Positions 1 through 8,305 of a stretch of DNA of 64,000 nucleotides are shown piece after piece. This DNA comes from Marinobacter aromaticivorans (GTDB taxonomy: Bacteria; Pseudomonadota; Gammaproteobacteria; Pseudomonadales; Oleiphilaceae). The notes under the pieces are model-generated. The model was not told where the DNA came from. It searched no databases and worked only from the letters and a program-made list of their open reading frames with translations. A program made the translations under genes and the position numbers. Every line of letters starts with the position of its first letter. The first letter of the stretch is position 1. Where the stretch lies: contig NZ_NIHD01000002.1 in NCBI RefSeq assembly GCF_002806975.1, positions 372,001 through 436,000 of the forward strand. Reading direction: 5' to 3'.

Positions 1-45
1 CAGTGCATGGCAGTTTACGACGACTGGCGGTTGAACCGGACCTGA
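1..45 (+). CDS. 3' end of an unidentified upstream gene (partial)
   Basis: An open frame enters from the left edge and ends at a TGA at 43-45; the visible tail reads QCMAVYDDWRLNRT. It is too short to assign to a family. In ectoine loci the gene before ectC is usually ectB, but this tail cannot be recognised as EctB. The other two forward frames also close within about 50 bases, so the frame choice is uncertain. Confidence 0.25.
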   Translation, partial: QCMAVYDDWRLNRT

Positions 46-96
46 GATGAGTGTTTATACTGTATGGCTATTCCATCACAAAAATGAGGAATGCTC

Positions 97-492
97 ATGA
101 AAATTGTACGAGTTCAGGACATCATCGGTACCGAGCGTGAAGTCAGTGCCCAGCAGTGGACCAGTCGCCGCCTGCTGCTAAAAAAAGACGGCATGGGGTT
201 CTCTTTTCACGAAACCATCATTCCCGCCGGCTCCGAGCACACCTTCTGGTACAAGCATCATCTGGAAGCCGTTTACTGCGTTGCAGGCAATGGCTCTATA
301 ACCGACATTGCAACGGGTGAAACCCACGAAATCACCGACGGCACTCTGTATGCGCTCGACAAGCACGACAAGCACATCCTGCGCGGCGGTACCGAAGATA
401 TGCGCCTGATCTGCGCGTTCAATCCACCCGTTACCGGGCTGGAAGTACACGACGAAGACGGCGCCTACCTGCCGGATACCAGCGAAGACTGA
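97..492 (+). CDS. ectC: L-ectoine synthase
   Basis: EctC cyclises N-gamma-acetyl-L-2,4-diaminobutyrate to ectoine, the last step of synthesis of this osmoprotectant in the cytoplasm. The 131-residue cupin has the expected length. Known iron ligands of the family (Glu57, Tyr85, His93 in Paenibacillus lautus EctC) fall at exactly these numbers if the ATG at 97 is used: E57 in HHLEAVYC, Y85 and H93 in [10 protein letters not shown]. The C-terminal [18 protein letters not shown] motif is also typical. The ATG at 91 is rejected because the GAGGA at 86-90 would touch it, whereas it sits 6 bases before 97. ectA and ectB are not downstream; they may lie left of the window. A transporter gene follows after 6 bases. 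Confidence 0.95.
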   Translation: MKIVRVQDIIGTEREVSAQQWTSRRLLLKKDGMGFSFHETIIPAGSEHTFWYKHHLEAVYCVAGNGSITDIATGETHEITDGTLYALDKHDKHILRGGTEDMRLICAFNPPVTGLEVHDEDGAYLPDTSED

Positions 493-498
493 CCGTTA

Positions 499-1701
499 TT
501 GCCGGCAACTGAACACTCCGTGCCATCCGCAGCAACAACCACACCGTCATCGACAGCAAGCCTGCTGCCGGTGGCGGTGTTGCTCTGGCTGGCGGGGGTC
601 TACCTGCGCATCCCGATACTGGTTGCGCCGCCGCTGGCGCCGTTTATCGGCGACGAACTGGCACTCTCCCAGGCCCTCACCGGCGCCCTGACCACCCTGC
701 CGATCCTGATGCTGGCCATAGGCGCCATGCCCGGCTCCCTGTCCATCTCCCGCATAGGCCCGCGCAATACCCTGGCACTGGCCATGCTCATCATGGTCAT
801 CGGCTCCGCAGGGCGCGGCCTGGCACCCGAGACCGTCACCCTGATGCTCACCAGCGCGGTTATGGGCCTCGGCATCGCCATGATGCAGCCTGCGTTACCG
901 GCACTGCTGCCGCGCTGGCTGGAGTCCAAGCATCTGGCCTTCGGCTCGGCCATCTACATGAACGGCATGCTGATGGGCGAATTCATAGGCGCCGGTATCA
1001 CCCTGCCAGTGATCATGCCGCTACTGGATAACAGCTGGCGCGCAACCATGCTGGCCTGGTCACTACCCGCACTTTTGGTCGCCGCAGCCCTGTTCCTGCC
1101 CAAACGGGACCTGGCGAGGCCTACTCGCAAAGTCGCCTGGCTACCCGACTGGAAAAACCCGCTCACGCTTAAATTGGGATTACTACTTGGCGTATCCGGC
1201 TCCCTGTTTTTCGGCGTAAACGCCTACCTGGCGGCGCTGCTGGAGCAAAGAGGTGAATTCGACAACCTCACCGAAGCCCTGTTCTGGTACAACTTCGCCC
1301 AGGTGGTGGCCTCGCTGCTGATGCTGAAAATGGCCCGTTACTGGGTAGGCAAAAAAGCGCCACTGATCATCATGCTGATACTCAGCCTGCTGGGAACAAT
1401 CGGGTTGCTGGTGTTTACAGGATGGTGGGCAATCGCCAGCGCCACGTTCATGAGCTTCACCGCTGGCATACTGCTAATCATGATGGTGGCGTTACCACCA
1501 CTGCTGGTACCTGCCAGCGAAACCGGCAGACTATCCGCTGGCAACTTTCTGGTGGGCTACACCATGGCCTTCACAGTGCCCATGCTGGGCGGTTTACTCT
1601 CAGACTGGACCGGCGACATAAAACACGCCATTGCCGTAATGATTGCCTACGGAATCCTGGTTTCTCCATTAGCAATCAAACTAAACCTGCAACGGCAATA
1701 A
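499..1701 (+). CDS. MFS transporter, CynX/NimT-like
   Basis: A hydrophobic protein of about 400 residues with roughly 12 membrane segments, typical of the major facilitator superfamily. It reads like the CynX/NimT branch (N-terminal AVLLWLAGVYLRIPILVAPPLAPFI, then ALTTLPILMLAIGAMPGSLSISRIG). The substrate cannot be told from sequence. It starts with TTG at 499 only 6 bases after the ectC stop, with an in-frame GTG at 520 as an alternative, so it is probably cotranscribed with ectC. Uptake or release of a compound related to ectoine or nitrogen metabolism is possible but only an inference from position. Confidence 0.8.
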   Translation: MPATEHSVPSAATTTPSSTASLLPVAVLLWLAGVYLRIPILVAPPLAPFIGDELALSQALTGALTTLPILMLAIGAMPGSLSISRIGPRNTLALAMLIMVIGSAGRGLAPETVTLMLTSAVMGLGIAMMQPALPALLPRWLESKHLAFGSAIYMNGMLMGEFIGAGITLPVIMPLLDNSWRATMLAWSLPALLVAAALFLPKRDLARPTRKVAWLPDWKNPLTLKLGLLLGVSGSLFFGVNAYLAALLEQRGEFDNLTEALFWYNFAQVVASLLMLKMARYWVGKKAPLIIMLILSLLGTIGLLVFTGWWAIASATFMSFTAGILLIMMVALPPLLVPASETGRLSAGNFLVGYTMAFTVPMLGGLLSDWTGDIKHAIAVMIAYGILVSPLAIKLNLQRQ

Positions 1702-1732
1702 AGCGCCCCCACCAATGGCCGAAGGCCGGGGA

Positions 1733-1808
1733 GCGGGGTGTTTTTTCTGCCGGGAAAAAGATGTCTGAGCGAAGCGAGTTGTTTTTCCCAGAAGAAAAGA
1801 CACCCCGC
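1733..1808. repeat. Dispersed hairpin repeat, copy A (likely bidirectional terminator)
   Basis: A hairpin with a perfect outer stem GCGGGGTG (1733-1740) / CACCCCGC (1801-1808), T-rich and A-rich arms, and a conserved core around GATGTCTGAGCG. It lies between the convergent ends of the MFS gene and the decarboxylase gene. The core recurs at about 9022-9058 and 21267-21302. The position between gene ends and the T runs on both strands suggest a two-way transcription terminator. Confidence 0.75.
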
Positions 1809-1844
1809 TTCGCGGCCCACCCCAACGAAGCAGGCCCTCAGACT

Positions 1845-3020
1845 TTAGATGTAGTAATCCTTTAGCGGAGGGAATCCGTTAAATTCCACTGCGCTGTAGG
1901 TTGTTGTGTAGGCACCAGTGGACAGCCAGTACATACGGTCACCGATAGCCAGATTCAGTGGCAACGGGTATTTGTGGTGCTCGTACATGATGTCGGCACT
2001 GTCGCATGTTGGCCCGGCAATCACACAGTCTTCGCCTTCGCCCTTCTTTTCTGTCCAGATGGGGAATTTGATCGCTTCATCCAGCGTTTCAATCAAGCCA
2101 TTGAACTTGCCCACATCCGTAAACACCCAACGGTGTAAAGCAGTACGGGATTTACGGGCGATCAGAACTACCTCACTCACCAGAACACCGGCGTTGGAAA
2201 TCAACGAACGGCCCGGTTCGATAATAATTTCCGGCAGATCGTCGCCAAAGTCTTCCTTCAGGAAACGGGTGATTTCTGAAGCGTAGACACCCAGCTCGTT
2301 AGTACGGTTGATGTAATTCGCCGGAAAACCACCGCCCATGTTGATCATTTTCAGTTCGATGCCGTCTTCTTCTTTCAGGCGCTCGAAAATGACCTTCACC
2401 TTGTTCAGGGCCGAGTCCCAGGCGCCGATTTCGCGCTGTTGGGAACCGACGTGGAAGGACACGCCGTAGGGCACCAGACCAAGGTCACGGGCCAGAATCA
2501 ATAGATCCATGGCCATGTCGCTCTCGCAGCCAAACTTGCGGGAAAGCGGCCAGTCAGCCGTTTGCGTGCCATCGGTCAGAATACGCACATATATTTTTGC
2601 ACCCGGAGCCGCCTTGGCAATAACACGCAAATCCGCCTCGGAGTCCGTGGCGAACATGCGAACACCCTTCTCATAAAAGGTGCGGATATCCCGCGCCTTT
2701 TTTATGGTGTTGCCGTAGCTGATCCGGTCGCCGGTCACCCCAAGCGCCATCACCTTTTCCAGCTCATACACCGACGCAATATCAAAGTTCGCCCCTTTGT
2801 CCCGCAGCATGGCCAGAATCTGCGGAGCCGGGTTGGCCTTTACCGCGTAATAGACACTGGCGTAGGGGAAACCTTCCACCAGCTCGTCGTACTGCCGATC
2901 AATCGTGGCGGTATCAATCACCACAAACGGCGTTTCCTTAGTATCGGCGAAAGCCTTGATCCGGCTGAAGGTCTCATCGGTGTAGTAATCGGCGATGTTA
3001 GCGTTGGCTGACTCGGTCAT
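1845..3020 (-). CDS. Ornithine decarboxylase-family enzyme (fold III PLP)
   Basis: A 391-residue pyridoxal-phosphate decarboxylase of the alanine-racemase-fold (eukaryotic ODC-like) group, probably making putrescine from ornithine or cadaverine from lysine. Visible family marks are the PLP lysine in YYAVKANP (K61), SFHVGSQ, the GGGFP glycine loop, the IIEPGRSL phosphate-binding motif and the catalytic cysteine in GPTCDSADIMYEH (C339). The start MTESANANIADYYTDE at 3020 gives the usual length; upstream in-frame starts at 3053 and 3158 add residues that do not look like the family. Ornithine versus lysine preference cannot be decided by eye. Confidence 0.88.
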   Translation of the reverse strand: MTESANANIADYYTDETFSRIKAFADTKETPFVVIDTATIDRQYDELVEGFPYASVYYAVKANPAPQILAMLRDKGANFDIASVYELEKVMALGVTGDRISYGNTIKKARDIRTFYEKGVRMFATDSEADLRVIAKAAPGAKIYVRILTDGTQTADWPLSRKFGCESDMAMDLLILARDLGLVPYGVSFHVGSQQREIGAWDSALNKVKVIFERLKEEDGIELKMINMGGGFPANYINRTNELGVYASEITRFLKEDFGDDLPEIIIEPGRSLISNAGVLVSEVVLIARKSRTALHRWVFTDVGKFNGLIETLDEAIKFPIWTEKKGEGEDCVIAGPTCDSADIMYEHHKYPLPLNLAIGDRMYWLSTGAYTTTYSAVEFNGFPPLKDYYI

Positions 3021-3389
3021 AGACGGTGTTTTTCTCCGGGGTAATAAAGCCATGTCAAATAACGGGCGTCGAGGGCAAACCAACCCCCGACAGGAATCGC
3101 GATAATCAGGCTTTTCCTGCCCTGCATATATCAGCAGATCTACCCATAATTTGAACAATGGCCTCCCTTTCCAATGGCGGACAGGCCGCTGGCGGTCACC
3201 GGCTGGCTAAATGATCCTTACCCGCTGTTTGAACGTACCTACTATGAACTTGTTGTGAACTTTGATGTGTTCGGCAGTTCTGGGAGATTCTCCACGACAT
3301 TACCGCCTGGCAGCGGGAGCACCAGCCCCTGCAAGCAGGTGTCTTTGATATCAACCGTTACAAGAATCTTTAGTGATTGAGCGCCGGGC
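3021..3389. other. Intergenic stretch upstream of the decarboxylase gene
   Basis: About 370 bases separate the decarboxylase start from the end of the ATP-grasp gene; both genes are on the minus strand. The part nearest 3020 must hold the decarboxylase promoter and leader, though no strong -35/-10 pair was recognised. On the plus strand it contains two short protein-like stretches in different frames (listed as a possible pseudogene). Confidence 0.5.
3174..3373 (+). pseudogene. Possible frameshifted gene remnant
   Basis: Two adjoining stretches in different frames both read like real protein. Frame one, from an ATG at 3174, gives GWLNDPYPLFERTYYELVV up to about 3265. The next frame, from 3269 to a TAG at 3371, gives RQFWEILHDITAWQREHQPL and ends DINRYKNL. 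A one-base change near 3265-3270 would join them into one C-terminal domain of about 60 residues. The family is not recognised and there is no ribosome-binding site. It may be chance. Confidence 0.3.
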
Positions 3390-4208
3390 TCAGACCGCCA
3401 CCGGGCGGGAAGGCTCGGGGGTGTGTGAGCCACCGGGATCCCGGGGCTCGCTTTGCTGTTGCAGGTATTCCAGGATGGCATCCTTCAGGTCACTGCCCTG
3501 GCCAAGTCCCTGATTGCCGAACAGGCGATTGAATTCCAGCACAAACGGATAACCTTCCACCAGGGCAATATCGAAACCGGCGTGATCCACTTCCAACTCC
3601 CGGGCAAGCCGCAGGGCAAGATCCGTCATCACCGCCGGCACCGGGCTGTTATCAATCTTGCCGCCTCTGGACACATTGTTATAAAAACCCTGATCTGCCT
3701 GTGTGCGCCAGTAGGCGGTGACAACCTTGTCGCCCACCACCACTATGCGCGCGTCGCGATCCAGCGGCAGGTATTCCTGAACGTAGAGAACCTCAGTGCG
3801 GTCGCAGTATTTGTGCCAGTCGTCCCGGTTTTCAATCAGCCACACACCTTCACCCATGCTCGCTTTAGGCAGTTTCGCCACAAACGGCAGCGCCATCACA
3901 CTCCAGATGTGCTCGCGCTCCTCGATGCCATTGGCTTCGATGATGGTCCAGGGGATATGTTCCGGTGCAACCGCCTCAAACGCCCGGGTCATTTCCACCT
4001 TGTCGTGGCCAATGCGGTAACTGGCAACACTGGGGAAAACCCGGCATTTCAAACCATGCACCAGCGCATTGAGCTGCCAGTATTCCGGGAACAGCACCCA
4101 GTCTGCCTGGCGCAGTAATTCCTTATGCTGCAGATAATGCTCCGGCTTCAGTACGGTCGTGTCCGGGAAGCCAAGGGTGCGGAAAACGTTGAACGATACA
4201 AGATTCAT
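3390..4208 (-). CDS. RimK-like ATP-grasp protein
   Basis: A 272-residue protein of the ATP-grasp superfamily, relatives of which ligate amino acids or other carboxylates using ATP. Visible marks are KLPKASMGEGVWLI (nucleotide-binding loop), YVQEYLPLDRDARIVVVGDKVV and the metal-binding end FDIALVEGYPFVLEFNRLFGNQG. The start MNLVSFNVFRTLGFPDTTVL at 4208 is chosen because the reading frame upstream overlaps the regulatory region of the divergent gene and loses resemblance; no clear ribosome-binding site is seen. The substrate is unknown. It stands alone, divergent from the exported-protein gene at 4368. Confidence 0.75.
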   Translation of the reverse strand: MNLVSFNVFRTLGFPDTTVLKPEHYLQHKELLRQADWVLFPEYWQLNALVHGLKCRVFPSVASYRIGHDKVEMTRAFEAVAPEHIPWTIIEANGIEEREHIWSVMALPFVAKLPKASMGEGVWLIENRDDWHKYCDRTEVLYVQEYLPLDRDARIVVVGDKVVTAYWRTQADQGFYNNVSRGGKIDNSPVPAVMTDLALRLARELEVDHAGFDIALVEGYPFVLEFNRLFGNQGLGQGSDLKDAILEYLQQQSEPRDPGGSHTPEPSRPVAV

Positions 4209-4367
4209 GGGCGGGGTCGCGCAGCTTAAAACTGGGCAATTTTTAAGCAGTTTTAGCCTTAGCGCAAGTGTTTTTTGTGGACCAAATTGACGGAGATCAT
4301 GGTTTCCGACAACATAACTGATAATAATTCGCATTACATTATGCATTAACTTCCACGGAGCCTTACC

Positions 4368-4736
4368 ATGACAATCGTTCGCAACCTTACCGCTGTTGCT
4401 GCCTCCCTGCTGTTCGCTGTGCCTGCTTTCGCCAGCGAAGGCGATCATTTCAAAGGCAAGCCGGCAAACACGCTGGAGCAAGCCGTTGCCAATTTCTCGG
4501 AGTACAACAACAGACTGGAGGATATGCTGGCCGGTGAACTGGGCCTGGAAGCCATGAACGAAGTGCACCAGCTCACCTACACGCTGGAAAACGCCCTGAA
4601 GAAGCTGGACGATGAAATTGACGAACTTGAGGACACCCTCGAGAAAGTCCATAAGGCATCCGAGCACGCTGATCCGGACACCGTGCGCTCTGCCGGCAAG
4701 CAGTACCTCAGCGACAGCCGCAAAATAGTTCGGTAA
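4368..4736 (+). CDS. Small exported helical protein (DUF6746-like)
   Basis: A 122-residue protein with an N-terminal signal peptide (MTIVRNLTAVAASLLFAVPA, cleavage probably after AFA). The mature part is charged and helical with a likely coiled coil (ALKKLDDEIDELEDTLEKVHKASEH). It resembles the uncharacterised DUF6746 proteins. A purine-rich GGAG lies just before the ATG. The likely location is the periplasm; the function is unknown. Confidence 0.7.
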   Translation: MTIVRNLTAVAASLLFAVPAFASEGDHFKGKPANTLEQAVANFSEYNNRLEDMLAGELGLEAMNEVHQLTYTLENALKKLDDEIDELEDTLEKVHKASEHADPDTVRSAGKQYLSDSRKIVR

Positions 4737-4771
4737 CGACTGCACAAACACACGTCTCGCAATCTCTGCTA

Positions 4772-4811
4772 ACCTCTGTTCAGGCTGTTCCGGTACGGCC
4801 TGTTCAGAGGT
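4772..4811 (+). promoter_or_regulatory. Hairpin overlapping the ribosome-binding site of the next gene
   Basis: ACCTCTG (4772-4778) pairs perfectly with CAGAGGT (4805-4811), and CAGGC (4781-4785) pairs with GCCTG (4798-4802), separated by a TT/TT internal loop. The right arm contains the AGG of the likely ribosome-binding site AGGTGG (4808-4813) for the ATG at 4817. It could limit translation or end transcripts from the upstream gene; there is no T run, which argues against a simple terminator. Confidence 0.5.
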
Positions 4812-4816
4812 GGTTT

Positions 4817-5680
4817 ATGGACCCACAGGCACAGAAAATCCTTCAGCAGGTGCGAGATGATCACCAATCAGGCGCAGCACAGCTTGCCGTCCAGACTTTG
4901 GCGTCGCTGTGCCAGTGGCTCGATGCAAAAGAGGTTGGAGCGGGCGAGCTCAATGATGTCCTGACGGGTCTGCACGCTGCACGGCCCAGCATGGTGCCCT
5001 TGGGCAACGCCATTTCCCGTTGCCGGCAGGGGCTTGAGGCCAGCACCGACACAACACCTGTAAGCGCCCATGCCCGCCCGGTGATTCGCCAGGTGCTTCA
5101 GCAACTACAGAGCGCCCAGACACAGACCGCAAAACATGCCACAGAACTGGTTTCGCCGGGTGCTGTTCTCATGACACACAGCAACAGTTCCCAGGTATTT
5201 TCCCTGTTCCGGCGGCTCAGCGAACAACGTCAGTCATTTTCGGTAATCTGTACCCAAAGCAGCCCGGGAAACGAGGGCTTTGCACTGGCCCGCCAACTGG
5301 ATGATCTGGGTATCGGGGTTACCCTGATTACGGATGCCCAGCTGGGGCTGTTCATGGCCCAGGCAGACATGGTGGTGTGTGGCTGCGACACGTGGCTCAG
5401 CGACGGGGCCTTCGTCAATAAAAGCGGTACCTATCTGATGGCTCTGGCGGCCCGGGCTCAGGCAAAGCCCTGCTGGGTGCTGGCGGACACATTCAAGGAC
5501 AGTTCAGCCACCAGCCAAACCGTTGTACTTGAAGAAATGCCCCGGAGTGAGCTTGGGGCACCCGCAGGGCAACACATCACCGTCCGCAACGTCTACTTTG
5601 AAACCATTCCCACACATCTGCTTTCGGGCCGGGTCAGCGAAGCGGGCGTTTTTTCGTTCCCTGCCGGGCCTCTGCGGTAA
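4817..5680 (+). CDS. eIF-2B alpha/beta/delta-like protein
   Basis: A 287-residue member of the IF-2B fold that includes translation factor eIF-2B subunits, methylthioribose-1-phosphate isomerase and ribose-1,5-bisphosphate isomerase. Bacterial members of this length are usually sugar-phosphate isomerase-like rather than translation factors. Supporting marks are VLMTHSNSSQV, VICTQSSPGNEGFALARQL, and the core motif VVCGCDTWLSDGAFVNKSGTY with its conserved Asp and Asn-Lys-x-Gly-Thr. The actual substrate cannot be assigned. Its 3' end overlaps the end of the convergent hrpB gene by 47 bases. Confidence 0.75.
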   Translation: MDPQAQKILQQVRDDHQSGAAQLAVQTLASLCQWLDAKEVGAGELNDVLTGLHAARPSMVPLGNAISRCRQGLEASTDTTPVSAHARPVIRQVLQQLQSAQTQTAKHATELVSPGAVLMTHSNSSQVFSLFRRLSEQRQSFSVICTQSSPGNEGFALARQLDDLGIGVTLITDAQLGLFMAQADMVVCGCDTWLSDGAFVNKSGTYLMALAARAQAKPCWVLADTFKDSSATSQTVVLEEMPRSELGAPAGQHITVRNVYFETIPTHLLSGRVSEAGVFSFPAGPLR

Positions 5681-8159
5681 ACGGATCCTCAGGCCAGGGG
5701 TGTTTGGGGTAACGGCCACGGTTATCTTTACGCACTTGCGGGTATACGTTAGACCAGAAACTTGCCAGATCTGCCGTGACCGCCAGCGGCCTTCGGGCTG
5801 GCGAAAGCAGATGGATCAGCACCGGTAACCGGCCGCCAGCCACCACCGGCGTGTTGGTCCATCCAAATAACGCCTGTAACTTGGCCGCCAGCACCGGGCC
5901 GTTCTCGGCTGTGTAATCCAGGGTTACGGAGCTGCCGGTGGGAATGGTCAGAGCAACAGGGGCAAGTTCCGCTAACTGCTTCTGTTGCGGATAATCCAGC
6001 AGGCTGTTCAGGGCATTCTGCAGGTTCAGCCTGGCAAGATCAGACCAGCGCTCTATGCCGCCCAGAAAGGGCGCCAGCCAATCTTCCAGAGACGCCGCCA
6101 AGGCTTGCTCACTGACATCCGGCCACTGGCCGGGATAGTGTCTGGCCAGCAACGCGACCCTTGCCTGCCACTGCCGGGTAGCGGGGGTCCATGGCAGGCT
6201 GTCCAGCCCTTTACGCCTGATCGCAGCCAGAATACCCTGCTGAATCAGCTCCGGTGAGGGTTTTGCCAGCGGTTTCCCGGCAAGGAGCAACGCCCCCAAA
6301 CGGCGGGTTTTTCGAGCCACGACCGTCCCGCGTTTATCATCCCATTCCGCCTCGTCCTGCTCGCTTATATGGGCCGCCAGATCGGTTTCCAGAGTCGGCA
6401 GATCCACCGGCGCTGCCAGATAGATCCTTGCTTCTCTTGCCTTGCCGTCCAGGTCGGCTGCCACCAGCCATTCGTGCCGTGCCAGACCGTCGTCGTCCCG
6501 CAACAGGGCGCCTTTGCCATTACTGAGCTGGTAGCGCGGTATGGTGCCGGGGCGTCTCTTACCAACTCGATCGGGGTAAGCGAGTGCCAACAAACGCCCG
6601 ACTTCTGAGGCCGTTGGCGTAGTTTCCTGTTCGCTTTTTCCATGAGCGTCGGATGCTGACAAGCGCTTTGCCTGTTTCCGTAATGCCTGAAGCCGTTGCG
6701 GATCCGCGCGTTGGGCGCCACGCTCACCATAGAGTACGCGAACCCGCTCATGCATATCAGCACCGGCACCGGGCCCCAGCAAATCCCGGTCTTCCAGCAA
6801 TGCCGCCAGTTCAGCCGCCAGCCGGCCCAAGCCAAGCGATCGCCCCACAATGACCATGTGCGCCAGCCGCGGGTGAATGCCCAGTGCCCGGACCGATTTT
6901 CCGTGTTCGGTAATGGCGCCATCATCGTCCAGCATATCCAGCCACTGCAGCAGCTCCACGGCCTGTTGCCAGTGAGCCGGGGGCGGCGGGTCGATCCATA
7001 CCAGGTTATCCGGCGTTCGGGCACCCCACTGGGCCAGTTCAAGCACCAGTGGCGCCAGATCGGCTTCGCGAATCTCCGGAGGCGTAAACTCCGCCAGCCC
7101 ATAGTGCTCCGACTCGCTCCACAACCGGTAACACACGCCCGGTTCCACCCGGCCTGCGCGGCCTTTGCGTTGCTCTGCGGAGGCCTTGGATACCCGGCCG
7201 GTAACCAGCCGTGTCATGCCGCTGTTGGGGTCAAACACGGCACGGCGCTGCTGGCCGCTATCCACCACTACGCGCACACCCTCAATAGTGAGGCTGGTTT
7301 CAGCAATGGCGGTGGCCAGTACCACTTTGCGGGTGCCCGCTGTGGCCGGTGCAATGGCCTGATCCTGTGCTGCGGCTTTGAGGTTGCCAAACAGGGGGGC
7401 AATGACAACATTCGGGGCCACATGCCCGGCCAGGGCCTGAGCCACCCGCTGAATCTCTCGGGCTCCCGGGAGAAACACCAGCACTGAACCCGGCTGCTGT
7501 TCCAGGGCTTCGGTAACCACAGCCACCACCTGATCCACCAGCCGTGGATTGCGTTGTCTGACTGGCGCCGGGCGATAGCATACCTCCACGGGAAAGGCTC
7601 GCCCTTCGCTATTCAGAACGGGCACATCTCCGAGCAGCCGGGCAATGGGTGCGGTATCCAGCGTGGCAGACATCACCAGTACCCGCAGATCTTCCCGCAG
7701 TGCCTCCTGTGTTTCCCGCACCAGGGCCAGCCCGAGATCGGCCTGAAGGGACCTTTCATGAAATTCATCAAAGAGGACGGCGGCGTAGTCTTCCAGCATG
7801 GGATCACTCTGGATCAGCCGGGTGAGAATGCCTTCGGTGACTACTTCTATGCGTGTGGTAGCAGAAATTCTGGTATCCAGTCGCGTGCGGTAACCCACGG
7901 TTTGCCCGGGCTTTTCACCCAGTTGCGAGGCCATAAACCTGGCCGCCGAGCGGGCCGCCAGCCGCCTTGGTTCAAGCATCAGGATTTTTTTGCCCTGCAG
8001 CCAGGGGGCATCCAGCAGCGCCAGGGGCACCCTTGTGGTCTTGCCGGCGCCCGGGGGTGCCTGCAGCAGGACCGTGCTGGCTTGCTCCAGAGCTTGTTTC
8101 AACTCTGGGAGGATATGGTCTATTGGGAGCACGTTTTTTGCTTTGGCCTTGGTTCGCAA
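5634..8159 (-). CDS. hrpB: ATP-dependent helicase HrpB
   Basis: A DEAH/RHA-type helicase of about 840 residues, close to the usual length. Visible motifs are Walker A APPGAGKTTRVP, motif Ia LEPRRLAARS, motif II as DEFH (LFDEFHERS, the HrpB variant), motif III MSATLD and motif VI EQRKGRAGR, followed by the HrpB C-terminal domain. Its RNA or DNA substrate is not established. The open frame can begin at TTG 8159, but a GTG at 8132 gives a start MLPIDHILPELKQAL closer to known HrpB N-termini and overlaps the small upstream gene less. The 3' end overlaps the convergent gene at 4817-5680. Confidence 0.92.
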   Translation of the reverse strand: MRTKAKAKNVLPIDHILPELKQALEQASTVLLQAPPGAGKTTRVPLALLDAPWLQGKKILMLEPRRLAARSAARFMASQLGEKPGQTVGYRTRLDTRISATTRIEVVTEGILTRLIQSDPMLEDYAAVLFDEFHERSLQADLGLALVRETQEALREDLRVLVMSATLDTAPIARLLGDVPVLNSEGRAFPVEVCYRPAPVRQRNPRLVDQVVAVVTEALEQQPGSVLVFLPGAREIQRVAQALAGHVAPNVVIAPLFGNLKAAAQDQAIAPATAGTRKVVLATAIAETSLTIEGVRVVVDSGQQRRAVFDPNSGMTRLVTGRVSKASAEQRKGRAGRVEPGVCYRLWSESEHYGLAEFTPPEIREADLAPLVLELAQWGARTPDNLVWIDPPPPAHWQQAVELLQWLDMLDDDGAITEHGKSVRALGIHPRLAHMVIVGRSLGLGRLAAELAALLEDRDLLGPGAGADMHERVRVLYGERGAQRADPQRLQALRKQAKRLSASDAHGKSEQETTPTASEVGRLLALAYPDRVGKRRPGTIPRYQLSNGKGALLRDDDGLARHEWLVAADLDGKAREARIYLAAPVDLPTLETDLAAHISEQDEAEWDDKRGTVVARKTRRLGALLLAGKPLAKPSPELIQQGILAAIRRKGLDSLPWTPATRQWQARVALLARHYPGQWPDVSEQALAASLEDWLAPFLGGIERWSDLARLNLQNALNSLLDYPQQKQLAELAPVALTIPTGSSVTLDYTAENGPVLAAKLQALFGWTNTPVVAGGRLPVLIHLLSPARRPLAVTADLASFWSNVYPQVRKDNRGRYPKHPWPEDPFTAEARQGTKKRPLR

Positions 8160-8305
8160 TCAATGTGCCAGGGATCAATCACTTGAGTGAAACCGCAAAG
8201 CGCCACCACGGCGGCGCAGAGCAGCAGGCCTGTGGCGCCGGGCACGATTACAGCAGCCAGTACGCCGGTAAGCGGGATCAGAAAATTAAGCTTCAGTACG
8301 GGCAT
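8120..8305 (-). CDS. Small two-segment membrane protein (hypothetical)
   Basis: A 61-residue frame from an ATG at 8305 gives MPVLKLNFLIPLTGVLAAVI, a second hydrophobic run GLLLCAAVVALCGF and a polar tail. The ATG overlaps the last 20 bases of the sco gene in another frame, a usual pattern of translational coupling, and the end overlaps the hrpB start. The hydrophobic layout favours a real gene, but no family was recognised. Confidence 0.45.
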   Translation of the reverse strand: MPVLKLNFLIPLTGVLAAVIVPGATGLLLCAAVVALCGFTQVIDPWHIDCEPRPKQKTCSQ

